From JBFWWP01 sp050246115 (GTDB taxonomy: Bacteria > Planctomycetota > UBA8108 > UBA1146 > JAJFFE01), in the NCBI GenBank assembly GCA_050246115.1, contig JBFWWP010000040.1:1-45238 (forward strand): DNA of 45,238 bases, given 5' to 3'. Numbering within the stretch: position 1 is the stretch's first letter; each line of letters opens with the position of its first letter. The notes under the pieces are model-generated. The model searched no databases, was not told the DNA's origin, and worked only from the letters and a program-made list of their open reading frames with translations. The translations under genes were made by a program, and so were the position numbers. This document shows, in pieces, positions 16,943-26,295 of the stretch.

Positions 16943-18664
16943 ATGAAGCAGGGCACCGCCAGGTTCAACCGCCGCTTGCGCTCGGTACTCACGCGGCATC
17001 AACTCGTGGACGCGAGCGTCATCGACGAGATGCTCGAGAAGGCCGGAGACAAGCAGACCCTCACGCAGCTGTTGCTGGGGACCGGCGAGCTGAAGGAAGG
17101 CGAGTTCCTCACGGCGTTGTCCCGCGAGACCGGGATCCCACCGATCGACGTCCGCAAGGTGCGCCCCACTGACGACCTGGTCGGAGTCCTGGACGAGAAC
17201 CGCGCTCGTTACTTCGGGGTCATCCCCGTGGCACGAATCGGCAAGGTGTTGTCGCTCGCGGTCTCGGATCCGTTCGACATCGTCAAGCAGGACGACATTG
17301 CAATCGTCACTGGCTGCACCATTCGGCCGGTGCTGTCGACCGACGTTGCGATCCAGGAAGCCTTGCCCAAGTACTACGACGAGGGCGGCAAGCGGATGCA
17401 GGAACTCCTGGACGGGATGAACGATCCCGAGCTGGAGCTCCAAGAGCGTAGTGATGAGAAGGACGACTCGATCTCCGATCTCGTCACCGAGGGCAACGAG
17501 TCGCCGGTCGTCAAGCTAGTCAACTTGATCGTCTACCAAGGAATCCGGGATCGCGCATCGGACATCCACATCGAGCCGTTCGAGAAACAGATTCGCGTGC
17601 GCTACCGCGTCGACGGCGTGCTGCGCGAAGCCATGACGCCTCCGCTGCGCATGCACAACGCGATCGTGAGCCGCGTCAAGATCATGTGCGGCCTCGATAT
17701 CGCCGAGCGACGAGTTCCGCAGGACGGCAAGTTCCAGCTTCGGGTCGAGGGGCGCAACATCGACTTCCGGGTCTCCACCCTGCCCATGGTCCATGGCGAG
17801 AAAGTCGTCATGAGAATCCTGGACTCGTCGAACCTCGCGTTCGACCTGGACACGCTGGGCTTCGAAGACAAGGCGCTGAAAGACATCCGCGCCGCGATCT
17901 CGTGCCCGTACGGGATGATGCTGGTCACCGGACCCACGGGTAGCGGAAAGTCGACGACCCTGTACTCGTGTGTACGCGAGGTGCTCAGCCCGGGTGAGAA
18001 CATCGTCACGGTCGAGGATCCTGTCGAGTATCAGCTCGACGGCGTGAATCAGGTACCCGTCAACGCCAAACGTGGCCTGACCTTCGCGGCCGCCCTGAGA
18101 TCGATTCTGCGTCAGGACCCGGACACGGTCATGATCGGGGAGATTCGCGACCTCGAGACCGTCGAGATCGCGGTCAAGGCCGCTCTGACGGGTCACCTCG
18201 TGTTCTCGACCCTGCACACGAACGACGCACCGTCGACCATTACGCGTATGGTCGACATGGGGGTCGACCCGTTCCTGGTCGCTTCAGCGACCCAGTGCAT
18301 CGCTGCCCAACGTCTGGCACGGCGCCTTTGCAACGACTGCAAGCGGCCGCTCGACGTTCAGCTACCGACCGAGCGCCTCTTGGCCGTGGGCTTCCGCGAG
18401 GAGCAACTCGAGGATCTCCAGATCTACCAGGCGGTCGGGTGTGGGAAGTGTAGCGCGGGCTACAAAGGTCGTTTCGCGCTCCTCGAAACCATGCCGCTGA
18501 CCGAGGAGGTGCGGCGACTGGTGGTGTCGGGAGCGTCAGCGATCGAGATCAAGGACCAAGCGATTCAACAAGACATGATCACCCTTCGAATGTGTGGGCT
18601 GCGGAACGTGGCCCGGGGCAAGACGACGATCGAAGAGATTCTCAGGGTCACCATCGCCGACTGA
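16943..18664 (+). CDS. pilB: Type IV pilus assembly ATPase PilB
   Basis: A 573-residue GspE/PilB ATPase driving pilin polymerisation. The N-terminal about 150 residues match the T2SSE/MshEN-type domain (GTGELKEGEFLTALSRETG, then a second unit around 75-140), a fold that in some homologues binds cyclic di-GMP; the first arginine of that motif is not conserved here. The linker is acidic. The C-terminal ATPase has SDIHIEP, Walker A GPTGSGKST with Lys336, EDPVEY, Walker B VMIGEIRD and LHTND, then a zinc-binding tetracysteine (CNDC and CGKC, about 465-505). The ATG at 16943 follows the pilT stop by 6 nt, so coupling is likely. PilT directly followed by PilB and PilC indicates a type IVa-like pilus rather than a type II secretion system. 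Confidence 0.95.
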   Translation: MKQGTARFNRRLRSVLTRHQLVDASVIDEMLEKAGDKQTLTQLLLGTGELKEGEFLTALSRETGIPPIDVRKVRPTDDLVGVLDENRARYFGVIPVARIGKVLSLAVSDPFDIVKQDDIAIVTGCTIRPVLSTDVAIQEALPKYYDEGGKRMQELLDGMNDPELELQERSDEKDDSISDLVTEGNESPVVKLVNLIVYQGIRDRASDIHIEPFEKQIRVRYRVDGVLREAMTPPLRMHNAIVSRVKIMCGLDIAERRVPQDGKFQLRVEGRNIDFRVSTLPMVHGEKVVMRILDSSNLAFDLDTLGFEDKALKDIRAAISCPYGMMLVTGPTGSGKSTTLYSCVREVLSPGENIVTVEDPVEYQLDGVNQVPVNAKRGLTFAAALRSILRQDPDTVMIGEIRDLETVEIAVKAALTGHLVFSTLHTNDAPSTITRMVDMGVDPFLVASATQCIAAQRLARRLCNDCKRPLDVQLPTERLLAVGFREEQLEDLQIYQAVGCGKCSAGYKGRFALLETMPLTEEVRRLVVSGASAIEIKDQAIQQDMITLRMCGLRNVARGKTTIEEILRVTIAD

Positions 18665-18684
18665 GTCTGCGCAGGGAGTTCGAG

Positions 18685-19920
18685 ATGAAACAGTTTGTCT
18701 ACAAGTCGAAGAACCGCGGCGGCAAGATCGTCTCGGGTGACATCGCGGCGGAGACCGAAATGGAGGCCGTGGCCGAGCTGCGGCGACGCGGACTCACGGT
18801 GATCTCGGTCGGGAGTGGCAAGGGCGGGGGGAACTCGTTCTTCAGCCTGTCCTTGAGCAAGAAGAGCGCTCCGCGCAAGCGCCGGGTCAAGGGCCAAGAC
18901 CTGGTCCTGTTCACCCGGCAGCTAGCGACCATGGTCTCCGCCGGTATCCCGCTGGTAGAGGGGCTGGAGATCCTCGAAGAGCAGATCTCGAACCCGACGT
19001 TCAAGGGCGCTCTCGGCGACATCGTCAGCGACGTGCGTTCGGGTAAAGACCTGTCGAACTCGTTGGCGCGCCACGGCAAGATCTTCACCAACATCTACGT
19101 GAACATGATCCGCGCCGGTGAGGCCAGCGGTCAGCTCGACACGGTACTGGATCGACTGGCGGACTATCAAGAGTCGTCGGAGCACCTGAAGAGCGAGATC
19201 AAGTCGGCGATGACCTACCCCGTGGTGTCGTTGGTCATGATCTTTGGCATCACGATCTTCCTGTTGGTGTTCATCATCCCGAAGTTCGAGGAGATGTTCC
19301 TGTCCATGAACGTCGAGCTGCCGTTCATCACTTCGGCGCTGCTCGCTACGTCGCTGTTCATGAAGAGCAACTTCCTGTATCTGGCGGCCGGCACCACGGC
19401 GTCGATCTTCGGAATTCTCTTCTGGTTCCGCACCGACAAGGGCGGCTACTTGGCCGACTGGCTCAAGTTGCATCTGCCGGTGTTCGGTCCACTGTTCAGG
19501 AAAGTCGCGTTGTCGCGATTCAGCAAGACCTTCTCTACCCTCATCCAGAGCGGCGTTCCGATTCTCGGTGCTCTGGAGATCGTCGAGGCGACGGCCGGCA
19601 ACCGGCTGTTCTCGCGGGCCATCCACACTGCCAGTGAGTCGGTGAGGCAGGGTGAGACGCTCGGGGAGCCGTTGGCACGGACGAAGATGTTCCCGCAGAT
19701 GGTCACCCGCATGGTGGCCATCGGGGAGAAGTCGGGCTCGCTCGAAGCGCTGCTCGAGAAGATCTCAGAGTTCTACGACCAGCAGGTTTCGGCGACCGTG
19801 AAGGGACTCACCTCCTTGATCGAGCCGTTGATGATCGCTGTCATGGGTGTGGTCGTAGGCGGCATGGTCATGGCGATCTTCCTGCCGATCTTCAAGATGC
19901 TGGGCAACATGAGCAACTAG
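18685..19920 (+). CDS. pilC: Type IV pilus inner-membrane platform protein PilC
   Basis: A 411-residue GspF/PilC protein, the membrane platform that PilB and PilT turn. Two T2SSF domains are visible: the first from about residue 75 (FTRQLATMVSAGIPLVEGLEIL) and the second from about 275 (RFSKTFSTLIQSGVPILGALEIV), each with the family GE-x-SG motif (RAGEASGQL and AIGEKSGSL). There are three main membrane segments (about 175-200, 225-250, 380-405). The ATG at 18685 has GGGAG 7 nt upstream and lies 20 nt after pilB. No interruption or oddity is seen; a short basic and Ser-rich linker after residue 55 is expected in the family. Confidence 0.95.
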   Translation: MKQFVYKSKNRGGKIVSGDIAAETEMEAVAELRRRGLTVISVGSGKGGGNSFFSLSLSKKSAPRKRRVKGQDLVLFTRQLATMVSAGIPLVEGLEILEEQISNPTFKGALGDIVSDVRSGKDLSNSLARHGKIFTNIYVNMIRAGEASGQLDTVLDRLADYQESSEHLKSEIKSAMTYPVVSLVMIFGITIFLLVFIIPKFEEMFLSMNVELPFITSALLATSLFMKSNFLYLAAGTTASIFGILFWFRTDKGGYLADWLKLHLPVFGPLFRKVALSRFSKTFSTLIQSGVPILGALEIVEATAGNRLFSRAIHTASESVRQGETLGEPLARTKMFPQMVTRMVAIGEKSGSLEALLEKISEFYDQQVSATVKGLTSLIEPLMIAVMGVVVGGMVMAIFLPIFKMLGNMSN

Positions 19921-19997
19921 TTCGCAGCCGCTGCGGTCGAGTTGGGTCGTGTCGGGTTACGCGCGCACTGAGGGCTTCGCTGAGCGACTGAGGACGG

Positions 19998-21692
19998 ATG
20001 AACGACTCTTCTGTGAAAACACAGGAGAGGGGGGATCTCGAGACCGCTGGCCCCGAGGGCGGCTTCATGCCGGGCTATCTGGCGGTCTATCGTGCCGCCA
20101 TGCTGGTCCTCGGTGTGCTTCTGCTGGGCCTCAATCGCGGCTCCCGGGGCAACGAGAGCTTTCAGCAAGTGCTCCCGTTCCTGGATGCGGTGATCGCGGT
20201 CTGGTGCCTGCTCCACCTCGGAGGATTGGCGCTCGACTATCGTCAGGTGAAGCTGCGGCCGTCGGCACGGGCCCAGATTTCGGCCGATGTCGTGTTCTCG
20301 TTGACGGTCATCTGGATCACGGGCGGCGTCGAGTCGATCTTCCTGCCGCTCTTGCTGTTGTCGATCCTCGCGGCGAGCCTCATTCTCGACTACTCGCAGA
20401 CCCTGTTGGTCGCGACTGCGGCCACATTGATACTGACGGTCATGACCATCATTCAGTCGATGGGATGGTCACCGGGCCGGTGGTTCGGTCTCAGCCGAAT
20501 CGACCCGAACTTCGAGACCACGACGGGCCTCTCGCTGTTGCTCGGACAAGGGCTGGCGATTCAGTGCTTGGCGTTCCTCGGGGCGCGCTTGATGAATCGT
20601 CTGCGGCGCGCCGTGCGACTCAACGACCTCATCGTCGAGAACATCGCTGACGGGATCGTGGCGCTCGACGAGCGCGGGCGGGCTGTGTTGCTCAATCAGG
20701 AGGCGCTGCGGATCCTCGGCTTTCCGGGGCGTACCGACTGGCGTGGCAAGGCACCGTCCGAGATCTTCCGTCGGGATTGCGACCGGGAGGTACGCGAGGT
20801 CCTGGAGAGGCGAGTTCCGGGTGAGTTCCAGGTCGAGTGGCGACTCGGGCGTGAAGAGCGGACGCCGCTCACCGTGCGTGTGACTCGCATCGCGGGCGAT
20901 CGGCGAGAGCGCTTCTCGTCGGTGGCGGTGATTCGGGACCGCACGATCGAGCGCCGCGTCGCCGCCGCCGAGGCGCGACTGCGGCATCTGGAGGAAGTCG
21001 AGGATCTCGCGCGCGGCTTGGTGCACGAGGTGAGAAACCCGCTCGCGTCCATCCGCGGCTGCGTCCAGGAGCTGGGGCGAGGCAATCTGGCGGCGGGCCA
21101 GTCGGCGCGGCTGGCGAGCATCGTCATTCGCGAGTCGGACCGCCTGGACCGCATCGTGGACGAGTTCCTCGAGTACTCCCGTGCCGGGCCGAAAGAGCGC
21201 GTGCCGGTCGACCTGGTTGCCTGCCTGCGCGAAGTCATCGAGACCCTACGTGAGCGCTCTGACGCCCAACGGGTGCGAATCGGGCTTGCTGGAGACAGTA
21301 CTCCGCGGGTGGTCCTGGGGCACCGGGAGATGCTCTACCGCGTGTTCCTGAACCTCGGGATCAATGCTCTCGAAGCGTTACAGGGTACCGGCACGATCGA
21401 CTTCGTCGTCGGCGCCGGTCGTCCGAGCGGGTGGGTGGTGACGGTCCAAGACAACGGCCCCGGCATGAAGGCCGAAGTCCTGCGCAGGATCTTCAACCCC
21501 TTCTTCTCCACGAAACCGCGTGAAGGTGGTTTGGGTCTGGCGGTCGTCGAGCGGATCGTGCATGGGCATTGCGGTTCCATCGAAGTGGAGAGCGAGGAAG
21601 GCAAGGGCTCACGATTCCGCATCTGGCTTCCGGCGCCCGAACCCGAAGCGCTGTCTGAACAGAACCTCGTTCCCCTCGGAGTAGAAGCATGA
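19998..21692 (+). CDS. pilS: Membrane sensor histidine kinase, PilS-like
   Basis: A 564-residue histidine kinase. The N-terminal part has about five or six membrane segments (residues 25-195) without a large periplasmic loop, as in PilS. A PAS-like domain follows (about 210-330: NIADGIVALDERGRAVLLN), then HisKA with His343 in LVHEVRNPLASIRG, and HATPase_c with the N box (NLGINALEAL), G1 (DNGPGM) and G2 (GGLGLAVV). It is expected to phosphorylate the adjacent regulator PilR in response to pilin in the membrane. The ATG at 19998 has GAGGA a few bases upstream, and the stop overlaps the pilR start (ATGA). It lies 77 nt behind pilC; that gap includes a weak CGCAG/CTGCG hairpin. Confidence 0.9.
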   Translation: MNDSSVKTQERGDLETAGPEGGFMPGYLAVYRAAMLVLGVLLLGLNRGSRGNESFQQVLPFLDAVIAVWCLLHLGGLALDYRQVKLRPSARAQISADVVFSLTVIWITGGVESIFLPLLLLSILAASLILDYSQTLLVATAATLILTVMTIIQSMGWSPGRWFGLSRIDPNFETTTGLSLLLGQGLAIQCLAFLGARLMNRLRRAVRLNDLIVENIADGIVALDERGRAVLLNQEALRILGFPGRTDWRGKAPSEIFRRDCDREVREVLERRVPGEFQVEWRLGREERTPLTVRVTRIAGDRRERFSSVAVIRDRTIERRVAAAEARLRHLEEVEDLARGLVHEVRNPLASIRGCVQELGRGNLAAGQSARLASIVIRESDRLDRIVDEFLEYSRAGPKERVPVDLVACLREVIETLRERSDAQRVRIGLAGDSTPRVVLGHREMLYRVFLNLGINALEALQGTGTIDFVVGAGRPSGWVVTVQDNGPGMKAEVLRRIFNPFFSTKPREGGLGLAVVERIVHGHCGSIEVESEEGKGSRFRIWLPAPEPEALSEQNLVPLGVEA

Positions 21693-23074
21693 CGAATCCC
21701 GATCGAACCATCGACGTGCTGATCGTCGACGACGAGCAGAGTATGCGGGAGTTCCTCGAGATCGTCCTCGGGAACGAAGGTCTGGTCGTGCGGACCGCAG
21801 ATGGGGGACAGGCCGCGCTCGATCTCATCCAGGCGAACCCACCGCGGGTCATGATTCAGGACATCCGCATGGGAGGTGTGGATGGAATGGATCTGCTCGA
21901 GCGTGCCAAGAAGCTGGCACCCCAGATGCCGGTGATCGTGATGACGGCTTTCTCGACGTGGGACAACGCGGTCGATGCGATGAGGCTGGGGGCATTCGAC
22001 TACGTCAAGAAGCCGTTCGACAACGAGAACATTCGGAGCGTGGTCCACCGGGCACTCCAGGTGGGGCGGAACCCAGCCGACCTCGAGGCCGTGCGACGTT
22101 TGATCATCGGCAACAGTCCACCCATGCAACGTCTCTACGAACTCGTGGAGAAGGTGTCGCCCACCGACAGTACCGTGCTCGTGCGCGGCGAAAGCGGCTC
22201 GGGGAAGGAACTCGTCGCGCGTTCCATCCACGCCTCGTCGCACCGCAAGGGACGACCCTTCGTGGCTGTGAACTGCTCCGCCTTCACCGAGAATCTCCTC
22301 GAGAGCGAGCTCTTCGGTCACGTCCGCGGCGCTTACACGGGGGCCATCGATGAGCGCAAGGGAGTGTTCGAACTCGCGCATGGCGGCACGCTCTTCTTGG
22401 ATGAAGTGGCCGACATGAGCCTGACATCGCAGGTCAAGATGTTGCGAGTGCTCGAGGAACGGCGCCTCGTCCGAGTCGGGGGCAGCCAGGAGGTGGCCGT
22501 CGATGTGCGGATCATTGCGGCCACCAATCGAGACATCGAGAAGGACATCCGGGAGCAGCGGTTCCGCGAGGACCTCTTCTACCGTCTGAACGTCATCCCG
22601 CTGTACCTGCCACCGCTGCGTGAGCGACCCGACGACATTCCGTTGCTCGCCGGCCACTTCATTGCGCGTTACAGCGAAGCGGCGGGGCGCCGTGTGCGGC
22701 GATTGTCAGCGCAGGCGCGAGACGAACTGATGTCGTACTCGTGGCCGGGGAACGTCCGCGAACTCGAGAACGTGATTCAGCGGCACGTGGCTCTGTGCGA
22801 CGGCGACGTGATCGAGCACGTGGGCCTCGTCGAGGATCCACACAGCGAAGACGCGACCGTGCCCAGCGGCGGTTTCGAGAACTTCGCGGTCCCCGAGGAG
22901 GGGTTCGTGCTGGATGAAGTGCTCGAGGAGATCGAACGGAGGTTCCTCACCAATGCGCTGCAGAAGACCGACGGCAACCTGACCCAGGCAGCCAAGATCC
23001 TTGGCATGTCGTATCGCTCGATTCGCTACAAGGTCAAGAAGCTCCGGGTGCGCTCGCGGTTGGAACCTGCCTAG
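21689..23074 (+). CDS. pilR: Sigma-54-dependent response regulator, PilR/NtrC-like
   Basis: A 461-residue NtrC-family activator. It has a receiver domain (1-125) with the acidic pocket VDDE and phospho-acceptor Asp58, an AAA+ domain with Walker A GESGSGKE, the sigma-54 contact loop GAYTGA, Walker B GTLFLDE and an R-finger region, and a C-terminal Fis-type helix-turn-helix (TQAAKILGMSYRSIRYKVKKL). It should activate RpoN promoters, in other bacteria the pilin gene. No -24/-12 element was found in the intergenic regions of this window, so its targets are probably elsewhere. Start and stop overlap with pilS by 4 nt. Confidence 0.93.
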   Translation: MTNPDRTIDVLIVDDEQSMREFLEIVLGNEGLVVRTADGGQAALDLIQANPPRVMIQDIRMGGVDGMDLLERAKKLAPQMPVIVMTAFSTWDNAVDAMRLGAFDYVKKPFDNENIRSVVHRALQVGRNPADLEAVRRLIIGNSPPMQRLYELVEKVSPTDSTVLVRGESGSGKELVARSIHASSHRKGRPFVAVNCSAFTENLLESELFGHVRGAYTGAIDERKGVFELAHGGTLFLDEVADMSLTSQVKMLRVLEERRLVRVGGSQEVAVDVRIIAATNRDIEKDIREQRFREDLFYRLNVIPLYLPPLRERPDDIPLLAGHFIARYSEAAGRRVRRLSAQARDELMSYSWPGNVRELENVIQRHVALCDGDVIEHVGLVEDPHSEDATVPSGGFENFAVPEEGFVLDEVLEEIERRFLTNALQKTDGNLTQAAKILGMSYRSIRYKVKKLRVRSRLEPA

Positions 23075-23177
23075 GGATCGCGGCGCACGCGGCGCAGGAG
23101 AGCTCAGCGGGTGCGGTCAGCGAATCACGGTCGGGTGGGAGTTCGGGTTTCGCCGCTTGGCGAGGAGAGTTTCGCGG

Positions 23178-24329
23178 ATGAGTCGACTTCCCGCGCGGAG
23201 ACAGCGCGTAGCCGGTCCCATGGCGACGGTCGTGGTCCCCGTGCGCAACGATGCACAGGGTATCGCTCGTTGCCTCGGGGGGCTGAGTCGGCAGTGCGTG
23301 CAAGCGGAGATCGTCGTCGTAGACGATGGCTCGACCGACGGAACCGCGGAGGTGGCGCGACGACTGGGGGCACGGGTCCTGAGTTCGGGCGGGCGCGGCG
23401 CGGCTGCGGCCCGCAACCTCGGGGTACAGTGTGCGCGCTCGGAGGTCGTACTGTTCACCGATGCCGACTGCATTCCGTGCCCGGGTTGGGCCAAAGCACT
23501 CCTCGAGCCGTTCGGCGATCCGCGGGTCGTGGCCAGCAAGGGCACCTACCGTAGTCGACAGACTGGGGCGACCGCGCGTTTCGTGCAGGTGGAGTACGAG
23601 GAACGCTACGCCAGGATGCTGCGCGCCACCGATGTCGACTTCCTCGATACGTACTCCTTGGCGGTTCGGCGCCGGGACCTCGTGGCGGTAGGGGGCTTCG
23701 ACGAAGCGTTTCGCGGGGCCTCGGTCGAAGACCAGGAAATGTCCTTCCGCCTGCATGCGCGAGGACGGTTCGTGTTCGTTCCCACCGCAGTCGTCGAGCA
23801 CACTCATGCGGATTCGCCGCGCGCCTACTTTCGCAAGAAGCTGCGAATCGGCCGCGGCAAGGCCACGCTTCTGCGACGGCACCGGGACCGCATCAAGGGA
23901 GACAGCCACACACCCGCCTCGCTGGTGGTGCAGGTGCCGCTGGTACTCCTCGCGCTCGCGGCCCTGCTGCTCACACCGCTCTTCGGTAGCACCCTCTTGG
24001 CCGTTGCCAGTGGGTTGGCGTTCGCTCCGGTCTGCCTGAGCAGCGGGCTCGTGTTCCGCGCGGTCGCGCGTCACGGGCCGGCCTTCCTGGCCGCCGTGAT
24101 GGCCCTCACGTTGCTCCGCGCTTGGGCACTGGGACTCGGCGTCGCTTGGGGCCTGTGCATGCCGCTCGCTCGCCTCGAAGGTCCCCGACCGACGGTCGCG
24201 GAGGGCGAGATGTCCGGCGACGACTCGGGGGCTTTCGCGCCGACCGCGGAGTCGGAGTGGCTCGGTCGGCAGGCCGCGGATACGACCCGTGGAGAGGCGC
24301 GGCGCGATGTCGTCGACACCCATGGCTGA
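23178..24329 (+). CDS. GT2-family glycosyltransferase
   Basis: A 383-residue inverting glycosyltransferase of the GT-A fold, transferring a sugar from a nucleotide donor to a glycan or lipid-linked acceptor. Seen: TVVVPVRNDAQGI near the N-terminus, VVVDDGSTDGT with Asp49/Asp50, the metal-binding TDADC (Asp95 and Asp97) and the acceptor-side motif VEDQEMSFRL. About three membrane segments follow (residues 255-325), so the enzyme sits on the inner membrane with its active site in the cytoplasm. The C-terminal 50 residues are acidic and probably disordered. The ATG at 23178 has GGAG about 10 nt upstream. It lies 103 nt after pilR and overlaps the next gene by 23 nt, starting a four-gene glycan cluster. 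Confidence 0.9.
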   Translation: MSRLPARRQRVAGPMATVVVPVRNDAQGIARCLGGLSRQCVQAEIVVVDDGSTDGTAEVARRLGARVLSSGGRGAAAARNLGVQCARSEVVLFTDADCIPCPGWAKALLEPFGDPRVVASKGTYRSRQTGATARFVQVEYEERYARMLRATDVDFLDTYSLAVRRRDLVAVGGFDEAFRGASVEDQEMSFRLHARGRFVFVPTAVVEHTHADSPRAYFRKKLRIGRGKATLLRRHRDRIKGDSHTPASLVVQVPLVLLALAALLLTPLFGSTLLAVASGLAFAPVCLSSGLVFRAVARHGPAFLAAVMALTLLRAWALGLGVAWGLCMPLARLEGPRPTVAEGEMSGDDSGAFAPTAESEWLGRQAADTTRGEARRDVVDTHG

Positions 24330-26295
24330 GACGCCGAGGAGCGCAGTTCGTTCGTTCAGCCGCCTGGCGTTCGTCGCCTGGGGAAGCGCGGTCGTCGCCA
24401 GCTACGTCGCCCTCCGCGGCGACGCTCGGCCCATTGCGGCCGCGCTCTGGTCACGCAGTCTGGACGTTTCGGTCCCGCTGCTCGCGGTCGGCAGCTGCAT
24501 CCCGCTGGCGCGCCTTTGCCTGTCGCGGCTGGTTCCGAGCCTGCACCCGCTCGATCGCGCGCTGTTCCTCGGGCCGGTCGCGATCGGACTGTTGATCTCA
24601 CTGACCACGGCCCTCGGGGCGCTCCATGGGCTCACGCCAACGACGTTGGTCGTGGTGCTCGCCGCCCTGGGAGCGTTGGGGCTCCGCAGTTGGCCCGCGG
24701 TTCTCGATGAACTGCGGAGCGCAGCGCGACAGACGTGCACGACCTCGACCTGCAGCGACCTCTCGTGCCGCGGCCCCGGGCTGGTGCTGGGGGCGATCGC
24801 GGGCTGCGCGTTGATCATGACGTGTACTCCCGCAGTCTCCCAGGACGCCCTGCACTACCACCTGGCCGTACCGCGCGCGTGGCTCGCGACGGCGACCCTC
24901 TGCGACGTTCCGGGGAACATCTACGCGCGGTTTCCGATGAACGCCGAAACCCTCTTCGCCGTCGGCCTCGCGCTTCGGGGTGAGATCTCCGCGAAGGTGT
25001 TTCACTGGCTCGGCTTCGTCTTCACCTCGCTCGCCGTGTGGCGGTTGGGCGCCCGCTTCGCGAGTCCGCGCCTCGCCGGTTGGGCGGCGCTTGCCTTCGC
25101 TTCGGTGCCGACTGCCTTTCGCGTGGCCACGTGGGCGTACGTCGAACACTTCGGCATTCTCTTCCTCGTGCTCTCGTGGCTGGTGATCTCCTCGGGATGC
25201 GGCCGATCGGTGCGTGGCGTGGCGCTGGCGGGTTGGCTCGCGGGGCTCGCGTGCGGCGTCAAGTACACCTTCGTACCGCCGGCGATCTTCCTCGGTGTCT
25301 GGGCCATTGCCAGATTGCCTGCTCCTCGCTGGCAGGGGCTCGTAGCTGGCGTTGCCGCCGGCGTGCTCGGTGGCGGATTCTGGTACTTCCGCAACCTCAT
25401 CGAGCTCGGGAACCCGGTGTTTCCCTTCTTGTACACCTGGCTGGGCGGGCCGGGTTGGGATCTCGATCGGGCGCAGAGTTTTGCGCGGGCGTTGGCCGAG
25501 TGGGGTGCGCTGGACTGGGATCTGCCGCTCGCGCTGACGTACCGGGCCACCTTCGCCTCGATCGAGGGATTCGATGGCATCGTCGGGCCCACGTTCCTGC
25601 TCGCCGTGCCCATCATGGGGTTGGCGTTGGCGCGCAACCCGGCGTGTCGACCGACCGGACTCTTCGCCCTGGTCCTCGGGGTTACCTGGTTGCTGTCGAC
25701 ACATCAGATTCGCTTTCTGCTGCCGGCGCTCGCGGTCGGCTCTGCCCTGATCCCGGCGGGGCTGGCCATGCTCTCCGAACGCGCGCGAGCTTCCGCGAAG
25801 ATGCTCTTGGGCGCTGCCGTTGGCGCGAGCCTGCTCGCGCCAGTGCTGCTGTTCGTTCAGCTATCGCCGCTGTCCTACGTCGTCGGGGCGGAGGGCCGCG
25901 ACGCCTTCTGCGATCGCAACCTTCCTGGGGGCGACTATGTGCTGTTCCGCGGACTCGATCGCTGGGTTCCCGCTGACGGCCGCGTCCTGCTCGCCGGAGG
26001 TGGGAGCCCGACGTTCCTCTGTTCGCGGCCGGTCTATGCCGACTCGGTCGTGGAGAATCACAGCCTTCGCGAGATGCTGGTGCAGGGTCGAACCCCGCAA
26101 GGAGTAGCCGATCGCCTGCGGGCCGCGGGGTTCACGCACTTGCTGTTTCGCTTTCCGCTCGTGTTCGGCGAGGCCGCGGACCTCGATGCGGAGGAGCAAC
26201 GCCTGCTCATGAAGGTGCTGAACGAGCACGCGCATCGGGTCGTCGCGCTCCAAGAGACCATGCTCTACGCCCTCGACGTCGAGGAGCAGCGATGA
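24307..26295 (+). CDS. GT-C-like integral membrane glycosyltransferase
   Basis: A 662-residue protein with about twelve hydrophobic segments between residues 15 and 530, then a soluble periplasmic-type domain. Its first extracytoplasmic loop contains QDALHYHLAVPRAWL, an Asp (180) and His/Tyr motif like the catalytic loop of GT-C enzymes (ArnT/PMT-like) that use polyprenyl-phosphate sugars. A later loop has FWYFRNLIELGNPVFPF, also common in this group. The ATG at 24307 is chosen because GGAGAGG stands 9 nt upstream; a GTG 18 nt earlier is possible. It overlaps the preceding gene by 23 nt and the next by 4 nt, so it is part of one operon. Donor and acceptor are unknown. Confidence 0.82.
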   Translation: MSSTPMAETPRSAVRSFSRLAFVAWGSAVVASYVALRGDARPIAAALWSRSLDVSVPLLAVGSCIPLARLCLSRLVPSLHPLDRALFLGPVAIGLLISLTTALGALHGLTPTTLVVVLAALGALGLRSWPAVLDELRSAARQTCTTSTCSDLSCRGPGLVLGAIAGCALIMTCTPAVSQDALHYHLAVPRAWLATATLCDVPGNIYARFPMNAETLFAVGLALRGEISAKVFHWLGFVFTSLAVWRLGARFASPRLAGWAALAFASVPTAFRVATWAYVEHFGILFLVLSWLVISSGCGRSVRGVALAGWLAGLACGVKYTFVPPAIFLGVWAIARLPAPRWQGLVAGVAAGVLGGGFWYFRNLIELGNPVFPFLYTWLGGPGWDLDRAQSFARALAEWGALDWDLPLALTYRATFASIEGFDGIVGPTFLLAVPIMGLALARNPACRPTGLFALVLGVTWLLSTHQIRFLLPALAVGSALIPAGLAMLSERARASAKMLLGAAVGASLLAPVLLFVQLSPLSYVVGAEGRDAFCDRNLPGGDYVLFRGLDRWVPADGRVLLAGGGSPTFLCSRPVYADSVVENHSLREMLVQGRTPQGVADRLRAAGFTHLLFRFPLVFGEAADLDAEEQRLLMKVLNEHAHRVVALQETMLYALDVEEQR